From assembly GCF_014648195.1 (NCBI RefSeq), contig NZ_BMQQ01000001.1:666750-730749 (forward strand): 64,000 bases of DNA, read 5' to 3'. Below the pieces are notes generated by a model. That model made no database searches. It was given only the letters and a program-made list of their open reading frames with translations, and was not told where the DNA came from. A program made the translations under genes and the position numbers. Source of the stretch: Streptomyces purpureus. GTDB taxonomy: Bacteria; Actinomycetota; Actinomycetes; Streptomycetales; Streptomycetaceae. Positions 18,133-27,038 of the stretch are shown piece by piece; position 1 is the stretch's first letter; each line of letters opens with the position of its first letter.

Positions 18133-18404
18133 CGACCCGGCCGCGGCGCGTGGAGCTCGATCCCGACACCGTCGAACGCGACCTGGCCCGTCTGGTCCTG
18201 ACCGTCGTCGAGCTGCTGCGCCGGCTGATGGAAGGGCAGGCCCTGCGCAGGGTCGAGGCGGGAGATCTCACCGAGGAGCAGGAGGAGCGGCTCGGCCTCA
18301 CCCTCATGCTCCTGGAGGACCGGATGGGGCTGCTGCGCGACCGCTTCGGTCTGGAGCCGGAGGATCTGAACATCGACCTCGGCCCGCTCGGCAAACTCCT
18401 GTGA
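18129..18404 (+). CDS. gvpK: Gas vesicle protein GvpK
   Basis: 91 residues from ATG 18129 in an ATGA overlap with gvpS. The sequence shows the GvpK pattern: ELDPDTVERDLARLVLTVVE, LLRRLMEGQALRRVEAGDL and a C-terminus with MGLLRDRFGLEPEDLNIDLG. Last recognised gvp gene of the operon. No gvpN (AAA ATPase) or gvpC gene is present. Confidence 0.93.
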   Translation: MTTRPRRVELDPDTVERDLARLVLTVVELLRRLMEGQALRRVEAGDLTEEQEERLGLTLMLLEDRMGLLRDRFGLEPEDLNIDLGPLGKLL

Positions 18405-18442
18405 AGGGGTTTTGTTCGGAACGGTCCGGCTACACGAGAACT

Positions 18443-18826
18443 ATGAGTGCATCGGAGAAGAGCAACGAGAACCCGACCCGCCGGAACAGTTCGCGTACGG
18501 CCTCCAACGGCGCCGGAACGCGAAGCCGTACGAGCCGCGCTTCCGACGCGGCGAAGAAGCCCGTACAGGCGGCGGAGAAGACCGGAAACGCGGCCACCGG
18601 GACTCTGACCGCGCTTCCCGCTCCTCTCGCCGAGAAGACCCTCGCGGCCGCCCAGGCGGTCCGCGGCACCGGCGAACTGCTGTGGACCAGCGTGCGCGAC
18701 CGTAAGGCGGTCGCCGGCGGCACCGCCGCCGGCGCCTCGGCCGCGGTCATCGCGTACGCCCTGGGACGCCGGGCGGGGCTGCGCTCCCGCGGCCCGCTCT
18801 CCCGGCTCACCGGCGGCCGCATCTGA
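18443..18826 (+). CDS. Hypothetical protein at the end of the gas-vesicle operon
   Basis: 127 residues from ATG 18443; GTG 18401, overlapping the gvpK stop, would add 14 residues and is a fair alternative because this operon uses such overlaps. The N-terminal ~45 residues are a Ser/Arg/Asn-rich basic tail, the middle is an Ala/Lys helix, and residues ~90-110 (AGGTAAGASAAVIAYALGRR) form one hydrophobic segment. A DNA- or envelope-associated small membrane protein is possible, but no family is recognised. A strong hairpin follows 17 nt after the stop. Confidence 0.6.
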   Translation: MSASEKSNENPTRRNSSRTASNGAGTRSRTSRASDAAKKPVQAAEKTGNAATGTLTALPAPLAEKTLAAAQAVRGTGELLWTSVRDRKAVAGGTAAGASAAVIAYALGRRAGLRSRGPLSRLTGGRI

Positions 18827-18843
18827 ACCGCACCCGCCCTGCA

Positions 18844-18890
18844 GCACACGACCTCGCCCGCCGCCGGCCGCGGCGGGCGAGGTCGTGTGC
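18844..18890 (+). terminator. Terminator hairpin of the gas-vesicle operon
   Basis: A perfect 20-bp stem (18844-18863 with 18871-18890) and a 7-nt loop CCGGCCG, placed 17 nt after the last gene. There is no U tract, as is usual for high-GC actinomycetes. Confidence 0.85.
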
Positions 18891-19036
18891 GCTTCAACTT
18901 CTCGGCACTGGCTGTTGATCCGCCCGCGTGCGCCCGTCCGCACGACCAGGTAGCGTCAAAAAGGTGTGTTCCGCCCAAACCGCTGCGGCCTGGCCCGGCA
19001 GGGCCGCCGCCGACGCCGGCAGAGGAACGAGATCAC

Positions 19037-20590
19037 ATGCCGAAGCACAGCATCCACGCGGTGGCTGCCGCGGCGGCTCTGGCCTGCCTGGCAGCGTTCG
19101 GCCCCGTACCGAGCAGCGCCGCTTCAGCCTCCGCGCAGCCCGCCGGGCAACCCAGCCCGGCAGGCTCGCCGCGATTCGTGCCAGGACCCTGTCCAAAACC
19201 CCCTGAGCCCATCGAAGCGCTGAGCGGCGCACGGTGCGGCTTCCTCGAGGTCCCCGAGAACCGTTCCCGCCCCGGCGGCCGCACGATCAAACTGGCCGTG
19301 GCGGTCATTCCGGCCGCTGCGAAGAAGCCCGCGCCCGACCCGGTGGTGTTCCTGGCGGGAGGCCCGGGCGCCGACACGTTCGACGACATCCCGTTCCTCG
19401 TCGACTCCGGCCTGAACAAGGACCGCGATCTGATCGTCATGGGCCAGCGCGGCAACCTCTACGACCAACCGAACCTCGCCTGCCCCGAGGTCGACCGGTT
19501 CAACGCCCAGGCCGTGGGCCTGGGCTACGACTCGGAGCAGGCGGAGAAGATCATGCTGAAGGCGGTGACGGACTGCCGGGCCCGCCTCGTGGCCGACGGC
19601 GCCGACCTGAGCGCCTACAACACCACCGAGAACGCCGCGGACTTCGCCGACCTGCGCAAAGCGCTGAAGATCCCTCAGTGGAACGTCTACGGCTACTCCT
19701 ACGGCACCAACCTGGGGCTGACGTACCTGCGCCTGCACCCCGAGGGAATCCGCTCGGTGGCGATCGACTCGGTCGCGCCGTCCCAGTTCGTGACCCTGCC
19801 GTGGACCTGGGGCAGCACCGCCGAGGGCATCCGCAACATCTTCGAGGCGTGCGCGGCGCAGCCCGCCTGCAAGGACCGGTACCCGGACCTCCCCCGGCTC
19901 CTGACGGAACAGGTGCGCAAGCTGGAGGCGAAGCCCCTGACGCTGAACGTCACGCCGCAGGGCGGGGACAAGCCGGTCAAGACCGTGCTCGACGGGGGCG
20001 CGCTGCTCAACCTCATCGTCGCCTTCACCCCCCGGCCGAAGGACCTCCCGGCGGCGCTCGATGAACTCAGCCGGGGCAACCCGCAGCGCTTCGCCCAGGC
20101 CCGCGCGGCCGGCTCGGTCCAGAACGTCGGCGCGTTCGCGCACGGCCTGACGAACTCGATAGCGTGCGGCGAATGGGCGCCGGGGTACTCGGAATCCGAC
20201 GTGCTGAAGGCGGGCCGGAAGACCTTCCCCGGCTGGCCGGACTCGGTCCTGGCCCAGCCGCCGCAGCTGCCCTTCCAGTACCCGGTGTGCGAGACCTGGA
20301 ACGTTCCGGACCGCGCCGAGATCCAGCGGGTCGCTACCGTCAGTTCCGTACCGGCGCTCGTCGTGTCCGGCACGTTCGACGTGAAGACCGGCGCGAGTTG
20401 GGCGAAGGGCGTGGCCGAGAACCTGTCCAACTCGACCTCCGTGGTGGTCCCCGGAATCGGCCACTGGGTGGTCCCGCAGTCGCCCTGCGCGCAGGACGTG
20501 CTGGCGTCGTTCTTCGCTCGCCCGACCGCTCCCGACACCAGTTGCGTGGACGACCTCGAGCCCGAACCGTTCACGATCATTCCGAGATGA
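19037..20590 (+). CDS. Secreted alpha/beta hydrolase (TAP-like C-terminus)
   Basis: 517 residues from ATG 19037; the longer in-frame start at 18887 lies in the preceding terminator and is rejected. A signal peptide (AVAAAAALACLAAF ... AASA) precedes the mature enzyme. The fold shows the oxyanion region FLAGGPGADTF, the nucleophile motif GYSYGT, the acid in VSGTFDVKTG and His in VPGIGHWVVPQSPC, with paired cysteines. These are features of secreted proline-aminopeptidase/tripeptidyl-aminopeptidase-like hydrolases of Streptomyces. The actual substrate is not deducible. A paralogue follows 13 nt downstream. Confidence 0.88.
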   Translation: MPKHSIHAVAAAAALACLAAFGPVPSSAASASAQPAGQPSPAGSPRFVPGPCPKPPEPIEALSGARCGFLEVPENRSRPGGRTIKLAVAVIPAAAKKPAPDPVVFLAGGPGADTFDDIPFLVDSGLNKDRDLIVMGQRGNLYDQPNLACPEVDRFNAQAVGLGYDSEQAEKIMLKAVTDCRARLVADGADLSAYNTTENAADFADLRKALKIPQWNVYGYSYGTNLGLTYLRLHPEGIRSVAIDSVAPSQFVTLPWTWGSTAEGIRNIFEACAAQPACKDRYPDLPRLLTEQVRKLEAKPLTLNVTPQGGDKPVKTVLDGGALLNLIVAFTPRPKDLPAALDELSRGNPQRFAQARAAGSVQNVGAFAHGLTNSIACGEWAPGYSESDVLKAGRKTFPGWPDSVLAQPPQLPFQYPVCETWNVPDRAEIQRVATVSSVPALVVSGTFDVKTGASWAKGVAENLSNSTSVVVPGIGHWVVPQSPCAQDVLASFFARPTAPDTSCVDDLEPEPFTIIPR

Positions 20591-20603
20591 CCGGGAGGGC
20601 AAG

Positions 20604-22205
20604 ATGACTGTCCACCACGCGCTCCGTCGTCGGAGCACCGTACGACGACTCCGGGCCACCTCGGCCGGCATGGTGACGGGTCTCCTCGTCACCGGTCTGC
20701 TCGCGGGGCCCGCTCAGGCCCAGCCGACCCCCACCGACACCGGAGCGCCGATCGGCACGGCCGCCCGGACGGTAGGCAAGGCCAGCTACAAACCCGGCCC
20801 CTGCCCGAAGACACCGGAACCGATCAAGGAACTCGAAGGGGCCCGCTGCGGAACGCTCACCGTGCCCGAGAACCGCGCCAAGCCGAACGGCCGGACGATC
20901 GAACTCGGTGTCGCCATCGTGCCCGCCGCGGCCGGGACACCGAAACCCGACCCCATCGTGTGGCTCGCGGGCGGACCCGGTGACGACGCGGTCGGGGAAG
21001 CGAAGATGGCGATCGACGGCCACCTGAACCGGGACCGCGACGTCATCCTCATGTCCCAGCGCGGCACCTACTCGGCCGACCCGAACGTCCTCTGCCCCAA
21101 CATCGACCAGTTCAACGCCCGCGCGGTCGGCCTCGTCTACGACGCGCCGTCCACCGAGCGCCTGCACGTCGAGGCCACGAAGGCCTGCCGCGACCAGCTG
21201 GCGGGCCGCGGGATCGACCTCAGCGCCTACAACGACATCGAGAGCGCCGCCGACTACGAGGACCTGCGCGCCGCGCTGGGCCTCAAGCAGTGGAACCTGT
21301 ACGCCATCTCCTACGGCACCCACCTGGCCCTGGTCTACATGCGCCTGCACCCCGACGGGCTCCGCTCGGTGGGCCTCGACGGGATACTGCCGCCGTCCAG
21401 GGGAGGGTCGGCCATGACCTGGAGCAGCGCCCGGCAGGGCTTCGACGGCCTGTTCAAGGCCTGCGCGGACCAGCCGGCCTGCAACAAGCGCTACCCCAAC
21501 CTGAAGGCCACCTTCGAGAAGCTCGTCAGCGACCTCGAAGCCAAGCCGGTCACCACCACCGTCAAGCTCCCCGGCAACGACAAGCCGGTGAAGGTCGTGC
21601 TGGACGGCGGAGCCCTGGTGACCTGGCTGACCTCGGCCACCCACGTGGCGGAGCAGGTACCCGCCGCCCTTGACGAGCTGGCCAACGGCAAGCCGCAGCG
21701 GGTCGCCCAGCAGTGGGCGGGGGGCAAACTCAGCCCGCAGGCCATGGGAAGGGTGGCGCACGGTCTCGTCTACGGCGTCTTCTGCAGCGAGTGGACGCCC
21801 TACGAGAGCCAGGAACAGGCACTCAAGGGCGGCCAGGAGGCGTTCCCGTCGTTCCCTGAATCGGTACAGGCACAGGCCCCGCAGCTCACCTTCCTCCGTC
21901 CGGACTGCGAGGCCTGGGACGTTCCGCCCGCGCCGCGCTCGATCCGCGACGTCACCCGCGGCGACATGCCCACCCTGGCCCTGTCGGGCAGCTTCGACGC
22001 CCAGACCGGGGCGGACAACGGGCCGTACGTCGCCCGGACGCTGAGCAAGGCGAAGGTCGTCACGGTTCCCTACGAGCCGCACGTCGTGTTCGCCACCTCG
22101 AAGTGCGCCCAGGAGATCGCCGTCTCCTTCTTCGAGACCCCGGACGAGCCGAAGACCGAATGCCTGAAGAGCCTCGAACCACCCGAGTTCGAGATCGTGC
22201 CCTGA
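20604..22205 (+). CDS. Secreted alpha/beta hydrolase, tandem paralogue
   Basis: 533 residues with a Sec signal peptide ending near GPAQAQ. It follows the same plan as the upstream enzyme: WLAGGPGDD, nucleophile in AISYGTH, acid in LSGSFDAQTG and His in VPYEPHVVFATSKCAQE. Long collinear similarity to the upstream gene (shared PGPCPKxPEPI, GARCGxLxVPENR, NxRAVGL-like stretches) shows a tandem duplication. The nucleophile elbow differs (AISYG versus GYSYG) and so does the His segment (PHVVFATSKC versus GHWVVPQSPC), so the copies may have different specificities. The pair is probably co-transcribed and ends at a strong hairpin. Confidence 0.88.
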   Translation: MTVHHALRRRSTVRRLRATSAGMVTGLLVTGLLAGPAQAQPTPTDTGAPIGTAARTVGKASYKPGPCPKTPEPIKELEGARCGTLTVPENRAKPNGRTIELGVAIVPAAAGTPKPDPIVWLAGGPGDDAVGEAKMAIDGHLNRDRDVILMSQRGTYSADPNVLCPNIDQFNARAVGLVYDAPSTERLHVEATKACRDQLAGRGIDLSAYNDIESAADYEDLRAALGLKQWNLYAISYGTHLALVYMRLHPDGLRSVGLDGILPPSRGGSAMTWSSARQGFDGLFKACADQPACNKRYPNLKATFEKLVSDLEAKPVTTTVKLPGNDKPVKVVLDGGALVTWLTSATHVAEQVPAALDELANGKPQRVAQQWAGGKLSPQAMGRVAHGLVYGVFCSEWTPYESQEQALKGGQEAFPSFPESVQAQAPQLTFLRPDCEAWDVPPAPRSIRDVTRGDMPTLALSGSFDAQTGADNGPYVARTLSKAKVVTVPYEPHVVFATSKCAQEIAVSFFETPDEPKTECLKSLEPPEFEIVP

Positions 22206-22217
22206 GCCGTCGTACGG

Positions 22218-22257
22218 GCACGCCGGCGGGGCCGGGTCTCCGGCCCCGCCGGCGTGC
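22218..22257 (+). terminator. Terminator hairpin after the hydrolase pair
   Basis: An 18-bp perfect stem (22218-22235 with 22240-22257) closed by the loop GTCT, 13 nt after the stop of the second hydrolase. Confidence 0.85.
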
Positions 22258-22313
22258 GGCCCGGGTACGGGCGGGGGTGTGCCGCGACCGGATCGATGGT
22301 TAGGGTGACAGGC

Positions 22314-23000
22314 GTGGATCGCCTGGCCGCAGCGGATCGGGAAGCCGGCCGGCCGGCGCCCCCGGTGCTGGCCCCGACGCTGCGCGTGTGGTTCGGAATG
22401 ATCGCGGCCCTCGCCGCGTCGGCGGTCGTCGTCCTCGGGGTCCTGCACGCCGATGACAGCAGGCCCGGCACGGTGGACGCGTGGATCGGGGCCGTGGTGG
22501 ACGGTGTGCGCCCGCCGCCGTGGCGGCAAACCGCCCTCGTCACGGACTTCTTGGGGGAGCCCGCCGGAGCGACGACGCTGGTGGTGGCCGCCGTGACGGG
22601 CTGCCTGCTGCTTCGGCGTCCGCGCGCGGCGGTGCTCGTCGTTGCCGGCACCGGCCTGACCGTGGGAACCACGACGCTGCTCAAGCCCCTGGTGGGGCGC
22701 ACCATCAACGGCGGGTACCTGTCCTACCCGAGCGGGCACACCGCCTTCCTCACCGCGCTCGCCCTCGTGCTGGCGCTGCTCGTGACCGGCCGGTGTGGCC
22801 TCGGCAGGACGGCCGGCACGCTCCTCGTGCTCGCCGCCGCGCTGGTCGCGGGCGCCGCCATGGGCTGGGCGCAGGTCGCCCTGGGCGCGCACTACCCGAC
22901 CGACGCCCTCGGCGGCTGGTGCACCGCGCTGGCGGTGGTACCGGCGACCGCCTGGCTGGTCGACCGTACGGCCGACGCCGGTCGCCGGGACTGCCGCTGA
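22314..23000 (+). CDS. PAP2-family membrane phosphatase
   Basis: About 228 residues from GTG 22314; ATG 22296 and GTG 22254 are longer options. TAGGGT at 22301-22306 sits 7 nt before GTG 22314, the arrangement of a leaderless actinomycete promoter, which favours the short start. Several hydrophobic helices surround the phosphatase motifs KPLVGRTING, PSGHT and AHYPTDALGG. The third motif normally starts with Ser-Arg; here it reads AQVALGAHYPTD, with Arg replaced by Gln. It probably dephosphorylates a lipid pyrophosphate such as undecaprenyl pyrophosphate. It converges with the polysaccharide operon. Confidence 0.85.
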   Translation: MDRLAAADREAGRPAPPVLAPTLRVWFGMIAALAASAVVVLGVLHADDSRPGTVDAWIGAVVDGVRPPPWRQTALVTDFLGEPAGATTLVVAAVTGCLLLRRPRAAVLVVAGTGLTVGTTTLLKPLVGRTINGGYLSYPSGHTAFLTALALVLALLVTGRCGLGRTAGTLLVLAAALVAGAAMGWAQVALGAHYPTDALGGWCTALAVVPATAWLVDRTADAGRRDCR

Positions 23001-23007
23001 CGTCTCG

Positions 23008-24333
23008 TCATGCGAGGCGGCGGAACACGGGCTTCACCGGCCGCCCGCCCAGCCAGGGGGTGGGGTCGGTGGCGTCCAGTGCCTTCCGGTACACCGCACA
23101 TGCCTGTGCCACCACCTCGACCGTACGGTCGAGGTCGGCGTCGTCGAGCGCGCTGCTCACCACGAACGACGGTGCCAGCACTCCGCCCGTGAGGAGCCGG
23201 CGCAGGAACAGGGTGCGGTACTCCTGCGACGGCCGCCGGTTCTCGTCGAGGGTGGCGAAGACCAGGTTGCTGGCCCGGCCCCGGACGACGACGTGGTCGC
23301 CGACGCCCATGCCGGCCGCGGCCTCGCGGACACCGGCGGCCAGCCGCTCGCCGAGGGCGTGCAGCCGCGCGGTGACACCCTCCTCGGCATAGGTGGTCTG
23401 CACGGCCATCGCGGCGGCCAGTGAGTGCGTCTCCGCACCGTGCGTTGTGGACAGCAGGAACACCCGGTCCCCGGAGTGCCGCAGCCCGCCCCGCTCCATC
23501 AGGTCGCGGCGCCCGGCCAGCGCGGAGACGGCGAAGCCGTTGCCCAGCGCCTTGCCGAAGGTGGAGAGGTCGGGGACGACGCCGTACAGGCCCTGGGCGC
23601 CCGCCTCGGACCAGCGGAAGCCGGTGATCATCTCGTCGAAGATCAGTACGCAGCCGTGCCGGTCGGCCAGCTCACGCAGGCCGGCGAGGTACCCGGGCGG
23701 CGGCTCGGCATGGCCGGCGGGTTCGAGGATCAGGCAGGCAACCTCGTCCTGGTACCGGGCGAGCAGCTCCTCGGTGGCGGCCAGGTCCCCGTAGGGGAAC
23801 GCCACGGTGAGCTCGGTGGTCGCCGCCGGAACACCGGCGGACATCGGCGTGGTGCCGATGAACCAGTCGTCGACGGAGAAGAACGGGTGATCGCCGCAGA
23901 TGGCCACCCGCGGGCGCCCCGTGACGGCGCGGGCGAGGCGCACCGCGGCGGTGGTGACATCGGATCCGTTCTTCGCGAACTTCACCATCTCGGCGGTCGG
24001 CACCGTGGCCAGGAAGCGTTCCGCGGCGTCGGCCTCCACGACGGACGGCCGGACGAAGTTGCCGCCGCGGTCGAGTTCCCGCCGCACCGCCTCGAGCACG
24101 CGTGGGTGGGCGTGGCCGAGGCTGACCGACCGCAGGCCGGAGCCGTACTCGATGTAGCGGTTGCCGTCGACGTCCCACACGTGGGCCCCGTGGCCGTGGC
24201 TGATGACCGGGGCCAGGTTCTCGGGGTACTGGTCGTCACCCTTGGCGTAGGTGTGCGCGCCCCCGGGGATCAGGGCGTGCAGCCGCTCGTTCGCCGTCCG
24301 CGACCGGGGCAGGTTGAACTCTTCGGCATCCAC
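23008..24333 (-). CDS. Class III PLP aminotransferase (glutamate-1-semialdehyde aminomutase-like)
   Basis: 441 residues from GTG 24333. Typical class III features: GGAHTYAKGDDQYPE at the N-terminus, FAKNGSDVTTAAVRLARA, LILEPAGHAEPPPGYL, FDEMITGFRWSEAG and PLP-binding Lys261 in STFGKALGNGFA. In haem synthesis the enzyme would sit near hem genes; here it is the last gene of a polysaccharide operon, so it more probably transaminates a keto sugar or installs an amino group on a sugar precursor. Such GSA-AM-like enzymes recur in bacterial surface-glycan clusters. Confidence 0.85.
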   Translation of the reverse strand: MDAEEFNLPRSRTANERLHALIPGGAHTYAKGDDQYPENLAPVISHGHGAHVWDVDGNRYIEYGSGLRSVSLGHAHPRVLEAVRRELDRGGNFVRPSVVEADAAERFLATVPTAEMVKFAKNGSDVTTAAVRLARAVTGRPRVAICGDHPFFSVDDWFIGTTPMSAGVPAATTELTVAFPYGDLAATEELLARYQDEVACLILEPAGHAEPPPGYLAGLRELADRHGCVLIFDEMITGFRWSEAGAQGLYGVVPDLSTFGKALGNGFAVSALAGRRDLMERGGLRHSGDRVFLLSTTHGAETHSLAAAMAVQTTYAEEGVTARLHALGERLAAGVREAAAGMGVGDHVVVRGRASNLVFATLDENRRPSQEYRTLFLRRLLTGGVLAPSFVVSSALDDADLDRTVEVVAQACAVYRKALDATDPTPWLGGRPVKPVFRRLA

Positions 24334-24340
24334 GCTGACT

Positions 24341-24892
24341 TCAGCTCTCCTTCTGCTTCAGGACCTCGGCGAGGCTCGGTGCCTCCCGGTCCCGCCGGGA
24401 CATCGACACGACCGGCAGCGGCCAGGGGATGGCGAGTTCCGGGTCGTCGAAGGCGATCGTCACGTCCTCGGCCGGATCGTGCGGGCGGTCGATCCGGTAC
24501 GAGACGTCGGCGGTTCCGGTCAGCGCCTGGAAGCCGTGCGCGCACCCCGCCGGGACGTACAGGGTCGCTTGCGTCTCGCCGGACAGGTCGAAGAAGGCCT
24601 GGCCCAGGTAGGTCGGCGAGCCGGGCCGCAGGTCCACGACGGCGTCGAAGACCTTCCCGTACGAGCACCGCACGAGCTTGGCCTCGCCGGCACCGGAGCG
24701 CAGGTGCAGGCCGCGCAGCACGCCCCGGACCGAGCGGGACACGCTGTCCTGGACGAAGGCGTCCGGGTCGAGCCCCACCGAGCGGACCACGTCGGCGTCG
24801 AAGGTGCGGCAGAAGAAGCCACGCTCGTCGGCGTACGGCGTCGGCTCGAACAGGTACGCGCCGGCGATCGCCGGGACTTCGGTCGCTTTCAT
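24341..24892 (-). CDS. dTDP-4-dehydrorhamnose 3,5-epimerase-like protein (RmlC family)
   Basis: 183 residues from ATG 24892, overlapping the upstream stop (ATGA). The RmlC cupin pattern is clear: DERGFFCRTFD, SVRGVLRGLHLRSG, GKVFDAVVDLRPGSPTYL, LYVPAGCAHGFQAL. The catalytic-His region GLHLR differs slightly from the usual GLHYQ. No rmlA/rmlB/rmlD set is nearby, so the substrate may be another 4-keto sugar nucleotide, likely the CDP-linked sugar made by this operon. Confidence 0.85.
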   Translation of the reverse strand: MKATEVPAIAGAYLFEPTPYADERGFFCRTFDADVVRSVGLDPDAFVQDSVSRSVRGVLRGLHLRSGAGEAKLVRCSYGKVFDAVVDLRPGSPTYLGQAFFDLSGETQATLYVPAGCAHGFQALTGTADVSYRIDRPHDPAEDVTIAFDDPELAIPWPLPVVSMSRRDREAPSLAEVLKQKES

Positions 24893-26094
24893 GGAGCCTC
24901 CCGCGGGGCGTGGACGGTTGCCGGAATCAGCACCTTGGTCAGGGCGGTGAATTGGTCTTCAAGACGCCGTGTGGCGATCTCGTTCCGCTCGGCGAGGGTC
25001 CGCCGCAGCTCCGCCGATCGCTTCTCCAGCTGCCGGAACTGTTCGAGCAGCGCGTCGGCGTCGACCTCGCGAGCCGGGTGGCAGTACGCGCCCAGACCCA
25101 TCCGGTCCATGAGCGCGTCGCTCTTCGCCGCATAGCTGAGCGCGAGCGTCGGCGTGCCGGCCTTCAGGGCGCAGATCAGGTTGTGGTACCGGGTCGCCAC
25201 CACGGTGTCGGCAGCTGCCATCTCCTTCATCAGACCGGTCAGCGAGGGCACTTGGGCGGCGGTGACCAGGGCTGAGTCCACCGCGTCGAGGATGGCGGCG
25301 ACCACCGGCGCGTCGCACTCGTCGCCGGTGAGCAGCCGCACCGGCCTGCCGTCCTCGGCCAGCGCGCGGACGAACCGGATCGTCCCGTCGAGATAGCGCC
25401 GGTGGATCTCCTCGGCCCGCGCCCGGTCGTCGTTGCCGCCGTGGAAGTCCATGACGCCCACGCAGACCCTGCCGCCTGTCGGCGCACTCGCCTGCGGCGT
25501 CGGCAGGGCGAACGCGAGGTCCGGATACACCTCGTCGCGCGCGGTGTCCACGCCCATCGCCCGCATCGCGTCGCGGGACAGGGCGTCCCGGTACGACCGG
25601 TACGCGGCGAGCCGCGCCGACCAGCGCACCAGGGCCCGGGTCGGCCGGTCGCCGATCGGGCCGGCGCCGACGCCGACCAGCGCGACCCGGGTACCGAACA
25701 GCCGGCCGGTCGCGCAGAGCAGGAACAGCGCGTACGGGAAGCCCCACGGCCGCAGCGGCAGCGTGGCCTCCAGCACCCCCATGCCCGGCACGATCACCAC
25801 ATCGTGCCGGCGCACCCAGGCAGCGGTACGGACGGCGTCCACGAGTTTGCCCAGACCCTTCGCCGCGATCGCGCCCGCCCGCGACGCCGTCCGGTATTCA
25901 CCGCGGTACCAGTGCAGCCGCGTCGCGGGGATCCCGTACCGGGCCGTGACGGCCTCGGGTCCTGCGCACAGCGCGTCCACGACCGCCTCCGGGTGCTCGG
26001 CGCGGAGGTGGCCGAGCACGGCCTCCAGCGACCCGTCGTTGCCGAGGTTGCCGGAGCCGAGCAGGCCGAACACCCCCACCCGCACCCGCGTCAC
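24889..26094 (-). CDS. Polysaccharide pyruvyl transferase family protein
   Basis: 401 residues from GTG 26094, coupled by GTGA overlap to the upstream glycosyltransferase. The N-terminal Rossmann-like motif GLLGSGNLGNDGSLEAV and the C-terminal region ATRYHNLICALKAGTPTLAL with YAAKSDALMDRMGL match the polysaccharide pyruvyl transferase family. It would add a pyruvate ketal from PEP to the repeat unit, giving it negative charge. The C-terminal ~40 residues look coiled-coil. Confidence 0.85.
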   Translation of the reverse strand: MTRVRVGVFGLLGSGNLGNDGSLEAVLGHLRAEHPEAVVDALCAGPEAVTARYGIPATRLHWYRGEYRTASRAGAIAAKGLGKLVDAVRTAAWVRRHDVVIVPGMGVLEATLPLRPWGFPYALFLLCATGRLFGTRVALVGVGAGPIGDRPTRALVRWSARLAAYRSYRDALSRDAMRAMGVDTARDEVYPDLAFALPTPQASAPTGGRVCVGVMDFHGGNDDRARAEEIHRRYLDGTIRFVRALAEDGRPVRLLTGDECDAPVVAAILDAVDSALVTAAQVPSLTGLMKEMAAADTVVATRYHNLICALKAGTPTLALSYAAKSDALMDRMGLGAYCHPAREVDADALLEQFRQLEKRSAELRRTLAERNEIATRRLEDQFTALTKVLIPATVHAPREAP

Positions 26095-27038
26095 GCCTGC
26101 CGCCCATCACGGCCGGCGACGAGCGCGTCGACGGACACGGCGAGCCGGTCCGGGCCGACCGGGGCGCGGTCCTCGACGCGCTCGCCGGCGCCCGGCCGGA
26201 TCCGGCCGGCCAGCCACGCGACCAGGTGGCGGTGGCACGCGCGCCGGTCGGCCGCGGACAGCGGCGCCCGCCGCACCGCCGAGGCGAAACCCCAGACGTA
26301 CTCGGCGAGCAGCCGGGGCGTCGGGTGCAGCGGGCCCGCCCGGCGCGGGTCCAGGTTGACGCAGCGGGAGCGCTTGGAAGGGTTCGCCCGCTCGGCGCGG
26401 GTGGGGTGGTCGCGGCGGAAGTACAGCAGCTCCGGCACCTGGTGGAAGGGCCCGTGCAGGGTGATCTCGGCGACGAACGTGCGGTCCGCGTGGTGGTAGC
26501 TGTCGTGCGGCTTCACCCGGCGCAGCACGTCGGCCCGCATCACCCCGTAGAAGTCGTCGCCACCGGGCTCGAACAGCAGACTGCGGAAGCGTTCCGGCGG
26601 GTGCGGCGAGTCGGTGGCGAGCCCGTACTCGTACGGGACCTTCACCTGGCCGTCGCCGTCGATGACCGCCTGCCCGCTGTGCGCGAGAATCACCTCCGGC
26701 CGCTCGTCCAGCGCCTCCACACAGCGCTCCAGCAGACTTCGGGCGTACAGGTCGTCGTGCGAGGCCCACTTGAACAGCTCGCCGCGGCACTCGGTGAACA
26801 CGTGGTTGTGGTTCGGCGCGGCGCCGATGTTCCTGGGCAGCCGGAGGTACCGGATCCGGGAGTCCCGAGCCGCGTACCGGCGGCAGATGTCCCGGGTCCC
26901 GTCGGTCGAGGCGTTGTCGGAGACGACCAGCTCGAAGTCCTCGTAGGTCTGGCCGAGCAGGGCGTCGAGCGACTCGGCGAGGTACTCCTCGCCGTTGTAC
27001 ACGGGCAGGCCGATGCTCAGCCTGGGATGCGCGGTCAT
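26091..27038 (-). CDS. Family 2 glycosyltransferase
   Basis: 315 residues from ATG 27038, overlapping the flippase stop (ATGA). GT2 hallmarks: LSIGLPVYNGEEYLAESLDA, ELVVSDNASTDGT, the DxD-equivalent region WASHDDLYA and ADRTFVAEI. No transmembrane segment, so it is a cytoplasmic, membrane-peripheral enzyme extending the lipid-linked repeat unit. Confidence 0.9.
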   Translation of the reverse strand: MTAHPRLSIGLPVYNGEEYLAESLDALLGQTYEDFELVVSDNASTDGTRDICRRYAARDSRIRYLRLPRNIGAAPNHNHVFTECRGELFKWASHDDLYARSLLERCVEALDERPEVILAHSGQAVIDGDGQVKVPYEYGLATDSPHPPERFRSLLFEPGGDDFYGVMRADVLRRVKPHDSYHHADRTFVAEITLHGPFHQVPELLYFRRDHPTRAERANPSKRSRCVNLDPRRAGPLHPTPRLLAEYVWGFASAVRRAPLSAADRRACHRHLVAWLAGRIRPGAGERVEDRAPVGPDRLAVSVDALVAGRDGRQA

